Shown piece by piece: positions 1 to 8,441 of a stretch of 64,000 nt of DNA. Origin of the DNA: Dyadobacter bucti (GTDB lineage Bacteria; Bacteroidota; Bacteroidia; Cytophagales; Spirosomataceae). The notes beneath the pieces were generated by a model. It saw nothing but the letters and a program-made list of their open reading frames with translations, searched no databases and was not told where the DNA came from. Position 1 is the first letter of the stretch. Every line of letters starts with the position of its first letter. A program made the position numbers and the translations under genes. The stretch spans positions 930,001-994,000 of the forward strand of contig NZ_SWFP01000002.1 in NCBI RefSeq assembly GCF_005869225.1, given 5' to 3'.

Positions 1-212
1 TCTCATTCACTCATTGGCCTCCTAGTGGATATGACTCCGATATAAACTTCTGGTGTTACTTACAGTTGCGCGACAGTTCGTGATTTGCACACGATTCCCT
101 ATTAATTCACTGGTTAGTAAAACCCTTTCCTGTTGGAAAAATAAAGTAAAGAACTTGTTTTGGACGTAAAGGTATAGGAATAAATTAAAAATACGGGGAG
201 GCATTTTTCAAT
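1..212. other. intergenic, no supported gene
   Basis: I see no convincing coding region, RNA or repeat here. A 60-codon frame on the minus strand has low-complexity Phe/Leu-rich content with no family resemblance, so I do not call it. The segment lies downstream of the RES toxin gene and may hold its terminator, but no clear hairpin with a T-tract was found. Confidence 0.5.
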
Positions 213-674
213 TTATAACCGGTTGTCCAGTACGTAATCCTCGATATGGATCACTTTTACCAAATCGTAAAACCTGGGAAACAGCGGATTGAGGACATAG
301 TTGTATTCGGGAGGCATAACCGCACTTCTTGCCTTTAATCCGATAAAATTTTGCTCCTGGAAAATTTTATCCCCTTTAAGTTTTAATACCAGATTCTCGG
401 GCTGGCGCCAGTCGTCCCGTAATTCTTCGTCCATTATTTCAAAAAACGAAGCACTGTCGTCGACCTCGATAGTCATGAGGAACAGGTTGGGAGGCAGCTC
501 CGTTTCGTCAACATGAACCAGGAGTTCGAGCATCGCCAGCGCCCTGCTTTCGCTGGTATACAATGCGAAAACGCCTTCACTGTTCCAGCGACCACCTTCG
601 TTCGCTGCTCCCTGTCCGCTCAGATCATTCGCGCGTTGTTGACGTTTGGCAATTCTGTATAATATCATGTGCAT
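213..674 (-). CDS. RES-domain toxin of a RES/Xre toxin-antitoxin pair
   Basis: The 153-residue protein has the length and layout of RES-domain toxins, which act on NAD+ (degradation or phosphorolysis) and stop growth when not bound by their antitoxin. Visible family residues are Arg29 in GGRWNSEG, Tyr39, Glu50 in the helix ALAMLELLVH, and Ser117 in the block SAVMPPEYNYVLNP. The start codon overlaps the stop of the upstream antitoxin gene (TGATG), so the two are translationally coupled in the usual antitoxin-first order. A second Met lies two codons in and could be the real start. The frame is intact, so the toxin is probably functional. NAD+ as target is family knowledge, not read from this sequence. 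Confidence 0.9.
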   Translation of the reverse strand: MHMILYRIAKRQQRANDLSGQGAANEGGRWNSEGVFALYTSESRALAMLELLVHVDETELPPNLFLMTIEVDDSASFFEIMDEELRDDWRQPENLVLKLKGDKIFQEQNFIGLKARSAVMPPEYNYVLNPLFPRFYDLVKVIHIEDYVLDNRL

Positions 675-1141
675 CAGGAATAAACGCCATCTTCGATCCG
701 GCCAAGCACCTGGTTAACGAGCTTAATTCCGGTGGGTGTATTAAGCAGATCAAAAGGCTTTTGCCCATTGAGCGCCTTGTTCTCTTTATGCAGCCAGCGG
801 TTCAATTTGTCAAAATCTTCAAAAACCGAAACGCCTTTCGCCATTGTATTGGCAATTTCAATGGATAAAGACGACACAAGGGTATTCAAAACATCAGCCT
901 TCTTTTTTCGCGCCAGGGTTTTGTATGATAAATTCAGCAGCGCGGCCATGTCTTTCATGGGGATATCCATCACATGGGCCAGGTTTTCTACCGAAGACTT
1001 TGAAATGCCTTTTGCGCTGACTACCAGGAAATCCAGACCAGAAACAGGCTCCTTATCCATGAATTTCGTACCGCCCAGGATCTTCCATACAATTTCATTT
1101 GCCGATCCTTTTACATCAATTCCTTTGCTTAAAGTGGACAT
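674..1141 (-). CDS. Xre/MbcA/ParS-type antitoxin of the RES pair
   Basis: The 155-residue protein matches the antitoxins paired with RES toxins. It has a central helix-turn-helix-like segment (about residues 55-85, around MKDMAALLNLSYKTLARK) and a C-terminal toxin-binding (DUF2384/MbcA) segment ending in LNTPTGIKLVNQVLGRIEDGVYS-like sequence. In known complexes the antitoxin C-terminus plugs the RES active site and the N-terminal part binds the operator. The gene lies first in the operon and its stop shares a base with the toxin start. Three copies of a 9-bp motif surround its start (see 1132-1191), as expected for an autoregulated pair. Start chosen at the ATG at 1141, which gives the family length. 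Confidence 0.88.
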   Translation of the reverse strand: MSTLSKGIDVKGSANEIVWKILGGTKFMDKEPVSGLDFLVVSAKGISKSSVENLAHVMDIPMKDMAALLNLSYKTLARKKKADVLNTLVSSLSIEIANTMAKGVSVFEDFDKLNRWLHKENKALNGQKPFDLLNTPTGIKLVNQVLGRIEDGVYS

Positions 1142-1191
1142 AATTTTCGAAAGTGGACATTTTATCTAAATATAAGAATTTTTGTCTACTT
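1132..1191. promoter_or_regulatory. operator-like repeats AAGTRGACA in the RES/Xre promoter
   Basis: AAAGTGGACAT occurs twice in direct orientation at 1131-1141 and 1150-1160, a 19-bp step. A third copy of the core, AAGTAGACA, lies inverted at 1183-1191. The first copy overlaps the antitoxin start codon. This arrangement fits cooperative binding by the antitoxin or antitoxin-toxin complex. That role is inferred. Confidence 0.5.
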
Positions 1192-1242
1192 CATATTTTC
1201 TCTTTTCCAAACCCCAAAATAACCTAGCTTTGCAGCTTCATT

Positions 1243-1495
1243 TGGTTCGCGCCTGTGGCGTGATTAAAAGGGAATCCGGTGAAAATCCGGAGCAGTACCC
1301 GCTGCTGTAAGTTCAAATACAAGGGTCTTGATAAATGCCACTGGGAATTCAATTTTGAATGGGTCAATTTTGAATGACCGAATGATTGAATGACTGAATA
1401 TTTAATTTTTATTCAATCATTCAATCATTCAATCATTCAAAAATAAACCCCCGGGAAGGCGTCAATGACTGAACGAGCCAGAAGACCTGCCAGCT
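1243..1495 (+). ncRNA. cobalamin (adenosylcobalamin) riboswitch
   Basis: The conserved core is readable: GGAATCCGGTGAAAATCCGG and the following CCCGC/CTGTAA segment at 1271-1310, GCCACTGGG at 1337-1345, CCCGGGAAGGC at about 1450-1460, and the B12 box AGCCAGAAGACCTGCC at 1476-1491. It precedes a cobalt/nickel-type transporter and a BtuB-like receptor on the same strand, the expected regulon. A short GC hairpin (CCCGC-tcg-GCGGG, 1609-1621) lies between the aptamer and the first start codon and could be part of the expression platform. The peripheral region between GCCACTGGG and CCCGGGAAGGC is expanded to about 105 nt by a repeat hairpin. Confidence 0.93.
1370..1440 (+). repeat. 30-bp octamer-repeat hairpin inside the cobalamin riboswitch
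   Basis: The right arm (1411-1440) is almost four copies of the octamer ATTCAATC. The left arm (1370-1399) is its reverse complement with three mismatches in 30 positions, and the loop is 1400-1410. Just upstream a second short repeat, TCAATTTTGAATG, occurs twice (about 1349-1376). The insert sits in a peripheral arm of the riboswitch, outside the ligand-binding core. Confidence 0.85.
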
Positions 1496-1642
1496 GAGAA
1501 TATCCGTTTTGCTTTCGGGAAGAAAGGTAAAGAGGAATTTGGCGGGCAACTTTTTGCTTTGCCTTCTCCCCTGTTTTCCCTATTTCAATCCGGATAAAGT
1601 CACTTAATCCCGCTCGGCGGGTGAAACTTTTATTCGATTGTT

Positions 1643-2278
1643 ATGATCAATTATCTGCTCGTTGATTCCCTGCTGCTAGGCGTCCAACATTCTTTTGAAC
1701 CCGATCACATGGCCGCTGTTTCCGTACTCGCGACCGATGAAAAACAAAATCCGTCCCGGCGGTGGAAACTCATCTGGCGGTCGTCGCACTGGGCACTGGG
1801 ACATTCGTTTACACTGATCCTTTTCGCGGTACTGGTACTCCTTCTCAAATCGACCTTTTCGCTGGAGGTCTCCGGCAAAGTGGAGCTGCTCGTGGGGCCG
1901 CTGATGATCTGGCTGGGCATCGTGGCTATACGCAGGAATTTCAGAAAAACACCGTCTGTTACCGTCTCAAATGCCCCTCAAAAGTTCAGCAGGTCGTTTT
2001 GGGTAGGCATGATACATGGATTGGCAGGTACAGGCGGGGCGTGCGCGGTGGCTTTGACCCTGGCAGCCAGCGACGCCAAAACGGCTGTCTGGATCATTGT
2101 GATCCAAAGCCTTGGGATCATCATCTCTATGTCGGCATACGGATATTTCTTCGCTTTTTCTATCGGCAAATTCGTGTCTAAACGGGAAAAATTCCTGCAA
2201 ATCGTGAACTATGTCGTCGGGGTGTTTTCCATTGTAATCGGAGGGATTACATTGTATGGGATGCAATCGATATTTTAA
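1643..2278 (+). CDS. cobalt/nickel-type transporter, NicO/UreH-like membrane protein
   Basis: This 211-residue polytopic membrane protein has about six hydrophobic helices. The N-terminus carries the nickel/cobalt transporter signature HX4DH (His16, Asp21, His22 in GVQHSFEPDHMAA), and a second His-rich helix reads SHWALGHSFT. The middle MIHGLAGTGG segment is also typical of the UreH/NicO-like group. It is the first gene after a cobalamin riboswitch and lies 34 bp upstream of a BtuB-like receptor, so cobalt uptake for B12 metabolism is the likely role. Nickel cannot be excluded from sequence. Start at 1643 gives the metal-binding helix its usual place near the N-terminus. Confidence 0.85.
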   Translation: MINYLLVDSLLLGVQHSFEPDHMAAVSVLATDEKQNPSRRWKLIWRSSHWALGHSFTLILFAVLVLLLKSTFSLEVSGKVELLVGPLMIWLGIVAIRRNFRKTPSVTVSNAPQKFSRSFWVGMIHGLAGTGGACAVALTLAASDAKTAVWIIVIQSLGIIISMSAYGYFFAFSIGKFVSKREKFLQIVNYVVGVFSIVIGGITLYGMQSIF

Positions 2279-2312
2279 AACCGTGCGACATTTATTTTTT
2301 TAAACATTCATA

Positions 2313-4529
2313 ATGAAACATTTCTTCTACACATATTTTGTCGCGATGCGACGGTTTTTTGATTTTTTTTATTGTCACCCGGTCATCGCCCTGTTTGCTT
2401 TTCAATTTATTTGTCATGCCTCCGCGGCCCAGACGGCCGATTCTACGCACCAAAACCTCCTGAACCCCGTGGTCGTGACTGCCACGCGTTTTGAAACAAA
2501 AAAAGAGACTATTGCACTGAAACTGGTACTGATATCGAAAGAAGATATTCAGATGACACCGGCCACGGACCTGACCGACATCGTAAGAAAAACGGCTGCG
2601 GTCGACGTGATTCAATATCCAAATTTATCGTCAGGAATCGGGATCAGGGGTTTCCGGCCTCAGTTTTCGGGGCTTAACCAGCGTACGCTGCTGCTGATCG
2701 ATGGCAGGCCTGCCGGCGCTACCAATCTGTCGCAAATCAACCTGAACGGCGTCGAACGGATTGAGGTATTGAAAGGGCCTGCATCTTCATTGTATGGTTC
2801 GCAGGCCATGGGTGGGGTGATCAACGTGATTACGGCGCATTCAAAAGGAGATGTGAAAGGAAATGGGTTTGTGGAATACGGCAGCTTTCAAACCGTTCAG
2901 GCTGGGATCAATTCAGGCGGAAATCTGACTAAAAAGCTGGATTATGATCTTTCATTCAACTATTTCGAAAGAGTCAAAGACTACAAGATCGGAAAAAACA
3001 ACTGGCTTCGTCATGCTTTCGGTTTTGAATCGGCTCAAAAAAACTATACGACCCTACCCGTTGAAAACGTAGATGAAACTGTGACTGACGGCGAGAGAAG
3101 GCCTTTTACAAAGCTGCACTATTATTCCGGAAGGCTGCGGGTGGGTTATCAGCTGACCAAAAACTGGCGTGCGGACATTGGCGGCGAAAGTTTCCAGGCG
3201 AAAGATGTGGAATCACCCGGAGAAATCTCTTCGGGCAGCACCGAAGCCAGTACCAAGGATGTGGACCGCGCCGCCCTGGATTTTTCGCTGACAGGCAAGA
3301 TCGGAAATCACAGCCCGGGGATCAAAGTGTTTGGATCAGAGGAGAATACCAAGAATTACACACTCAACACGTCCGGCAAACCGGTGATTCCTTTTCGCTC
3401 GGCAGAATTGCACAATGCCTGGAAGGGTATTCAGGTCAAGGATGTCTGGAAAATACGCAACCATGCATTGATACTGGGATATGATTACCTCAACGCTTCC
3501 ACCAACAGCAGAAGATGGACCAATGATACCACCGAACGCGGCCCTACCCAACCTGCTTATGCGATCATTTCGTCCGCCTTTTACGCCCAGGCACTGCTCA
3601 ATTTCAACCGTCTGACGATCCAGCCGGGTATTCGCTACGATAATATCACATTCGATGTGCGCGAAACCGCACTTTTGCCAACCTATAAAGCTGGTAAGAA
3701 AACAAACCCCTTTACCAGCCCCAGCCTGGGGATAACTTATCAGCTGGTCCCGTTTTTACAACTGAAGGTGGCAGCAGGCCGGGCATTTGTAACAACCGAC
3801 GCATACAGTGTGGCGGGTTATAATGAAATCAGGGATTCCAAAGGCAGGATTGCAGTTACTGCCGGTAACCCTGATCTTAAAAACGAGAGCAGCCTGAGCT
3901 GGGACCTGGGCCTGACTTATCATAAGCCAAAATCAGGAATATCTTTCGGGGCGACTTATTTCTCGACCAAAGTGGACAACCGTATAGCCAAAATCATCAG
4001 AACTGTGCATGAACCACTTGCTAACAATGATGTGATTGTATCCAGGGCAAGTTTTGTAAATGCCGCCGACGCAAATATCAGCGGTCTGGAAACGGAGATT
4101 TCCTATGATTTTGGCGCACTGGAAAATTTCCGTTACTCGCTGAAAGCCTACTGGAACGGTTCGTCAATTTTTAGGGCAAGAGAGCTGATCATCGGGACTG
4201 ATGCTTCCGCTACCACCCGGGATATTCAGAATGTTGCCAAGAATACTTTCAATTACGGTCTGGAATACGATAACCTGGACTGGCTCAGGGTGCGATTGTC
4301 GGGCAGGTCTGTCGGTACAAGAAAGGATATTGACTATACCGACCCGTTGAACCCGGAAATTGAATATCCTCAATATATGGTTTTTGATTTCATCGCCTCT
4401 TTTAAAATCAATTCGACGCATGCACTGGCGTTGAAAATCAACAATATTACTGACGAAAATTACTACGAAAAACGCGGCTACAACATGCCGGGCAGGGCGG
4501 TTTCTATACGCTACAGCATTAATTTCTAA
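2313..4529 (+). CDS. btuB: TonB-dependent outer-membrane receptor, BtuB-like
   Basis: The 738-residue protein begins with a hydrophobic signal region ending near ASAAQ (residue 40), followed by a TonB box-like PVVVTATR (52-59), a plug domain (about 60-175, with LIDGRPAG and RIEVLKGPASSLYGSQAMGGVINVIT) and a 22-strand-type barrel ending in the terminal aromatic residue of RAVSIRYSINF. Family knowledge places such receptors in the outer membrane, where they import cobalamin or other metal chelates using TonB energy. The substrate call rests on position: it follows a cobalamin riboswitch and a cobalt-type transporter on the same strand. An internal Met at codon 12 is an alternative start. Confidence 0.85.
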   Translation: MKHFFYTYFVAMRRFFDFFYCHPVIALFAFQFICHASAAQTADSTHQNLLNPVVVTATRFETKKETIALKLVLISKEDIQMTPATDLTDIVRKTAAVDVIQYPNLSSGIGIRGFRPQFSGLNQRTLLLIDGRPAGATNLSQINLNGVERIEVLKGPASSLYGSQAMGGVINVITAHSKGDVKGNGFVEYGSFQTVQAGINSGGNLTKKLDYDLSFNYFERVKDYKIGKNNWLRHAFGFESAQKNYTTLPVENVDETVTDGERRPFTKLHYYSGRLRVGYQLTKNWRADIGGESFQAKDVESPGEISSGSTEASTKDVDRAALDFSLTGKIGNHSPGIKVFGSEENTKNYTLNTSGKPVIPFRSAELHNAWKGIQVKDVWKIRNHALILGYDYLNASTNSRRWTNDTTERGPTQPAYAIISSAFYAQALLNFNRLTIQPGIRYDNITFDVRETALLPTYKAGKKTNPFTSPSLGITYQLVPFLQLKVAAGRAFVTTDAYSVAGYNEIRDSKGRIAVTAGNPDLKNESSLSWDLGLTYHKPKSGISFGATYFSTKVDNRIAKIIRTVHEPLANNDVIVSRASFVNAADANISGLETEISYDFGALENFRYSLKAYWNGSSIFRARELIIGTDASATTRDIQNVAKNTFNYGLEYDNLDWLRVRLSGRSVGTRKDIDYTDPLNPEIEYPQYMVFDFIASFKINSTHALALKINNITDENYYEKRGYNMPGRAVSIRYSINF

Positions 4530-4552
4530 TAAAAAGCGCTCTGACAAAATAA

Positions 4553-4909
<357 letters not shown>

Positions 4910-4915
4910 TTTTCG

Positions 4916-4923
4916 TACATTTG
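4916..4923 (+). promoter_or_regulatory. TAnnTTTG-like -7 element before the AraC gene
   Basis: TACATTTG matches the Bacteroidota -7 consensus TAnnTTTG. It lies only 4 bases before the annotated ATG at 4928, so if used it would give a leaderless mRNA or imply a downstream start. No good -33 TTG is present at 19-21 bp. Confidence 0.3.
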
Positions 4924-4927
4924 CTGT

Positions 4928-5833
4928 ATGGATAAAATTGTCAGGCTCAATACATTTTACAAAAGTCTCTCCGCCGACGCACCGGCAGACGAAGCCGAGA
5001 TCCGGCATTTTAACATCATCCGTGTGGAGGATACTTTACTCCACCGGAATGTGACAGTGAAGTACAGCAGGCGGAGCTTTTTCAAAGTGAGCATTATCCG
5101 CGGCCGCAGCAATATCCACTACGCCGATCAGTTTTTTGAAATTACAGACTACGCCCTCGTATTTACCAATCCGCTGATCCCTTTCCATTGGGAAATCATC
5201 GGGCAGGAACAGGAAGGCCTGGTCTGTATTTTCACGGAGGACTTTTTCAACCAATTCGGAAACATAGCGGGTTACCCTGTCTTTCAGCGTCCCGATGCTG
5301 CTATTGTTCCGCTGAATGCAGACCATTACGCGCGTTTCAAGCAGCTGTTTGAAAAGGCCTATACTGAGCTGGCTGGTAATTATGCCTACAAATACGACCT
5401 GCTGCGCGGCCGGTTGCTGGAAATTGTACACGAAGCCCAGAAGTTGCAGCCCGCATTGGGTACACCTACCACCGCCTCCAACGCTTCCGAGCGCATCACC
5501 TCTCTATTTATGGAATTGCTGGACAGACAGTTTCCCATCGAAATGAGCAACCAGACCATCAAACTAAAAACGCCGACAGACTTTTCGATTCAGCTTAATG
5601 TGCATGTAAATCATCTCAACAAAGCTCTGAAAGAAGTAACCGGCTACACTACTTCCCAGCTTATCCAGGAAAGAATTCTCAAAGAAGCCAGAGTGCTTTT
5701 GAAAAGTACGCAATGGACTATCAATGAAATTGCGTGGAGCCTGGGTTTCGAGGAAGCAAACCATTTTTCGGCTTTTTTCAAATCGAGATCAAAGGTTACG
5801 CCCAAGCATTTCAGACTGAACTCCATTGATTGA
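4928..5833 (+). CDS. AraC-family transcriptional regulator
   Basis: The 301-residue protein has an N-terminal cupin-like sensing half (about 20-170) and a C-terminal AraC/XylS double helix-turn-helix (about 200-298). The second recognition region reads EIAWSLGFEEANHFSAFFKSRS and is followed by TPKHFR, the diagnostic end of the family. The effector is unknown. It lies 81 bp upstream of a short-chain dehydrogenase on the same strand, the commonest partner of this subgroup in Bacteroidota, so it probably controls that gene (inference). Confidence 0.92.
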   Translation: MDKIVRLNTFYKSLSADAPADEAEIRHFNIIRVEDTLLHRNVTVKYSRRSFFKVSIIRGRSNIHYADQFFEITDYALVFTNPLIPFHWEIIGQEQEGLVCIFTEDFFNQFGNIAGYPVFQRPDAAIVPLNADHYARFKQLFEKAYTELAGNYAYKYDLLRGRLLEIVHEAQKLQPALGTPTTASNASERITSLFMELLDRQFPIEMSNQTIKLKTPTDFSIQLNVHVNHLNKALKEVTGYTTSQLIQERILKEARVLLKSTQWTINEIAWSLGFEEANHFSAFFKSRSKVTPKHFRLNSID

Positions 5834-5914
5834 ATTCCGTAGTTTTTTGATTGCATCAGGTATGTAGGCGAGGCCGGTAAAGCCCGAATTTTGTCCCGTT
5901 AAATATTTTAAATT

Positions 5915-6814
5915 ATGTGGACAACAGACAACATGCCCGGTCAGTCGGGAAAAACAGCCATCGTGACCGGAGCGAACACCGGCATAGGATTTGAAACCGC
6001 GCTCGCACTTTATAAAGCAGGTGCACACGTGATCATCGCGTGCCGCGACCATTCCAGGGCAGAAGAAGCACTCAATCGAATAGCCGTTTCGGGCGGAAAA
6101 GGCTCACTGGAAATTGGCTTACTGGATCTGGCAAGCCTTCGGTCGGTACGTTCTTTTTCAAAAAAATTTACAGAAAAGCACGGCAAACTGGATCTTCTGA
6201 TCAATAATGCAGGGGTGATGATGCCGCCTTCCGCCAAAACCGAAGAAGGTTATGAACTTCAGTTTGGTGTGAATTTTATCGGCCATTTTGCCTTGACGGG
6301 CTTACTTTATCCAATCCTTAAACAAACACCCGGCGCCCGGATCGTGACGGTAAGCAGCCTGGCCTATCTCAGGGGAAGCATCAATTTCGACAACCTGAAA
6401 TCCGAACAATCCTATGATCCTGTCCGGGAATATGCGCAGAGCAAACTGGCGAACATATTACTGACCCTGGAATTGCAAAGGCGCATTTCCAAAAAGGGAG
6501 ACAAAGTGATTTCAATTGCAGCCCAGCCCGGCGCCAACAACACCGACCTTGCCCGTCACATGTCTGAGGAAGCATACAGAGCTGCGCTTGAAAGGTTCGG
6601 TACGCTGATGGAACCCTGGCAAGGCGCACTACCCTCTTTATACGCAGCCACCTCGCCGGACGCCGAAGCAGCCGCGCTCTACAGTCCTGACAACCAGGGA
6701 ATATCGGGGTACCCCGCCAAAGACACCATCCAGCCACACAGATTGGACGAAGACGTAGCTAAAAAGCTGTGGGCATACGCTGAAAAAGCAACCGGGATTT
6801 CGTTTCCGGGATGA
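5915..6814 (+). CDS. short-chain dehydrogenase/reductase (retinol-dehydrogenase-like)
   Basis: A 299-residue classical SDR-like oxidoreductase. The nucleotide-binding TGANTGIG starts at residue 19, NNAG is at 97-100, the catalytic Ser is in VTVSSLAY (about 147-148), and the YxxxK pair is Tyr173/Lys177 in YAQSKLAN. The long C-terminal tail with SLYAATSPDAEAAALYSP resembles the retinol/protochlorophyllide dehydrogenase-like subgroup. Substrate unknown. It follows the AraC regulator and converges with the flavin reductase gene, with only three bases between the two stop codons. Confidence 0.9.
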   Translation: MWTTDNMPGQSGKTAIVTGANTGIGFETALALYKAGAHVIIACRDHSRAEEALNRIAVSGGKGSLEIGLLDLASLRSVRSFSKKFTEKHGKLDLLINNAGVMMPPSAKTEEGYELQFGVNFIGHFALTGLLYPILKQTPGARIVTVSSLAYLRGSINFDNLKSEQSYDPVREYAQSKLANILLTLELQRRISKKGDKVISIAAQPGANNTDLARHMSEEAYRAALERFGTLMEPWQGALPSLYAATSPDAEAAALYSPDNQGISGYPAKDTIQPHRLDEDVAKKLWAYAEKATGISFPG

Positions 6815-6817
6815 TAA

Positions 6818-7483
6818 TTATTTTTCAAACACCAGAGAGTCAGCATGCGCACCCAGCTTTTCCAGTGTTTCGGCAATAGCCAGTACCATTGGGTCGGGGC
6901 CACATATATAGAAGTGTTTTTTGAAATCATCGACTTCTGCTTTCAAAAACGTTTCGTCGATCCTGCGCTGGTCGTGCAGGCTGTCTTTCTGGCGACTGGT
7001 CGTGAAATGGGCATTTTCTCCCAGCATACTTCTTAGCTCATCGGCCAGAATGATGTCTTCATCCGTTTTGTTGGAGTAGAAAAGCTTGTTTTCGGCTATT
7101 TTGCCTTCCCTGCTGAGCTGGCGAAAAATGGCCAGAAAAGGCGTGATGCCTGCGCCGCCCGCGATAAAATATCCCGGCCCTTTGTATTCGATCGCTCCCC
7201 AGGACTCCCGCAAAACCAGCTCGTCACCCGCAACCAGCTTACCCAGTTCATTGGTAACCCCCTGATGTTCAGCATAAATCTTGATCGTAAATTCCAGATA
7301 AGGCGCGTCGGTCAGGCTGGTAAATGTAAACGGGCTTCTTTTATCTTCCCATCCTGCTTTGTTTACGGAAAGCTCGGTAGCCTGGCCCGGCTCAAATACA
7401 TAACCCTCAGGCTTTTCCAGCCTGAGCCGTTTGACATCGTGGGTAACATATTCCGTTGAAATGACCTTTACAATGGTTTCCAT
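6818..7483 (-). CDS. FAD-binding ferredoxin/flavodoxin reductase-family protein
   Basis: A 221-residue reductase of the ferredoxin-NADP+ reductase superfamily. The FAD-binding motif is RSPFTFTS, the NAD(P)-binding start is GGAGITPFLAIFRQL, and the C-terminal nucleotide-binding end reads YICGPDPMVLAI. It lacks a C-terminal 2Fe-2S ferredoxin domain, so it is a stand-alone flavoprotein passing electrons between NAD(P)H and an unknown partner. I start it at the ATG at 7483 (METIVKV) because the 21 upstream codons add a basic, non-conserved stretch before the first beta strand. Confidence 0.87.
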   Translation of the reverse strand: METIVKVISTEYVTHDVKRLRLEKPEGYVFEPGQATELSVNKAGWEDKRSPFTFTSLTDAPYLEFTIKIYAEHQGVTNELGKLVAGDELVLRESWGAIEYKGPGYFIAGGAGITPFLAIFRQLSREGKIAENKLFYSNKTDEDIILADELRSMLGENAHFTTSRQKDSLHDQRRIDETFLKAEVDDFKKHFYICGPDPMVLAIAETLEKLGAHADSLVFEK

Positions 7484-7621
7484 TTTACTACTTTTTGATT
7501 GGTATGATATGCATATCAATTTCCGCGAAAATATCGTGATCACCAATATTTCCTACAAGGATATCGTACAAAGTTTTAACGCAAACCGCCAGATCTGCGA
7601 CGGTCCTTCACCCCTCGTTCG

Positions 7622-8278
7622 CTACCTTTTCCGTTCCGATCTTGCCGGAGATGAAAGGTAATAATGCCAAAGCAGCATCGTAGCAACGGTGCGGTACGGC
7701 TGCCAGCTTGCCGCAAACTCCAAAACCTCTTCCCTTGAGGTTTCTTTGGGTAACCCCTTCAACCTTTTCAGGGCGTTCACTGCGGCGAGATCGCCCACGG
7801 GAAATATGTCCGCATGCTGCAAGGCAAAGATCAGGTAAATATCCGTCGTCCAGTTTCCTATCCCTTTGAGTGAGGTAAGTCTAGCACGGATGACTTCATC
7901 GGGGAGGTTTTCCATGGCAGGAAGATCTATTTGGCGGGCGGATATTGCCTCCGCCAGGTATCTTACATAAGCTGTTTTTTGCCGGCTGAAATAACAATCG
8001 CGGAGTTCCCCATCGGTGAGCTGCAGTACATTTTCCGGGGTAATGCTGCCCACCTTTTCCCGCAGCTTGTTGATCGCCGCCAATGCCGAAGCCAGCGACA
8101 CTCGCTGTTCGAGAATGATATGGACGAGGGTTTCAAAACTGTTGGGACGGTTCCACATCGGAGGATAACCATGTGTTTCAATCACCCGCGCCAGATCAGG
8201 ATCCGAAGCCGCCAGTTCATCGCAGAGTTGATGGAAATCGTGTAAACCAAACTTAGGAATGCTGGCTGGCTTTGTCAT
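7622..8278 (-). CDS. DNA-3-methyladenine glycosylase 2 (AlkA-like, HhH-GPD)
   Basis: The 218-residue protein has the HhH-GPD fold of alkylated-base DNA glycosylases, which start base-excision repair by removing 3-methyladenine and related lesions. Visible parts are the EQRVSLASALAAINKL helix (57-72), the helix-hairpin-helix LTSLKGIGNWTTDIYL (134-149) and the catalytic Asp163 in IFPVGDLAAVNAL. It has no N-terminal AlkA sugar-like domain and no Fe-S cluster cysteines, giving the short form common in Bacteroidota. It is a single gene, with no ada or alkB visible nearby. Confidence 0.9.
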   Translation of the reverse strand: MTKPASIPKFGLHDFHQLCDELAASDPDLARVIETHGYPPMWNRPNSFETLVHIILEQRVSLASALAAINKLREKVGSITPENVLQLTDGELRDCYFSRQKTAYVRYLAEAISARQIDLPAMENLPDEVIRARLTSLKGIGNWTTDIYLIFALQHADIFPVGDLAAVNALKRLKGLPKETSREEVLEFAASWQPYRTVATMLLWHYYLSSPARSERKR

Positions 8279-8441
8279 TTAATTCGCTCATCGTTTTGGA
8301 CAAATATAAACGGTGGAGCCGAAATCACACTGTTACTGTTTCGGATATAAGTGATTCGATGATTTTCAAAAAAACATATTATCTTGGGACAAAGTCAGTA
8401 GCACATTTGCTTAACAAAAACACACTATATATCTTATTTTT

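Noticed and set aside
22-204. 60-codon minus-strand frame at the window edge
   Set aside because: Low-complexity product without family features, unlike nearby gene composition.
1349-1440. Short tandem repeats that could suggest a CRISPR array
   Set aside because: The units are eight bases, contiguous and without spacers, and they lie inside a riboswitch hairpin.
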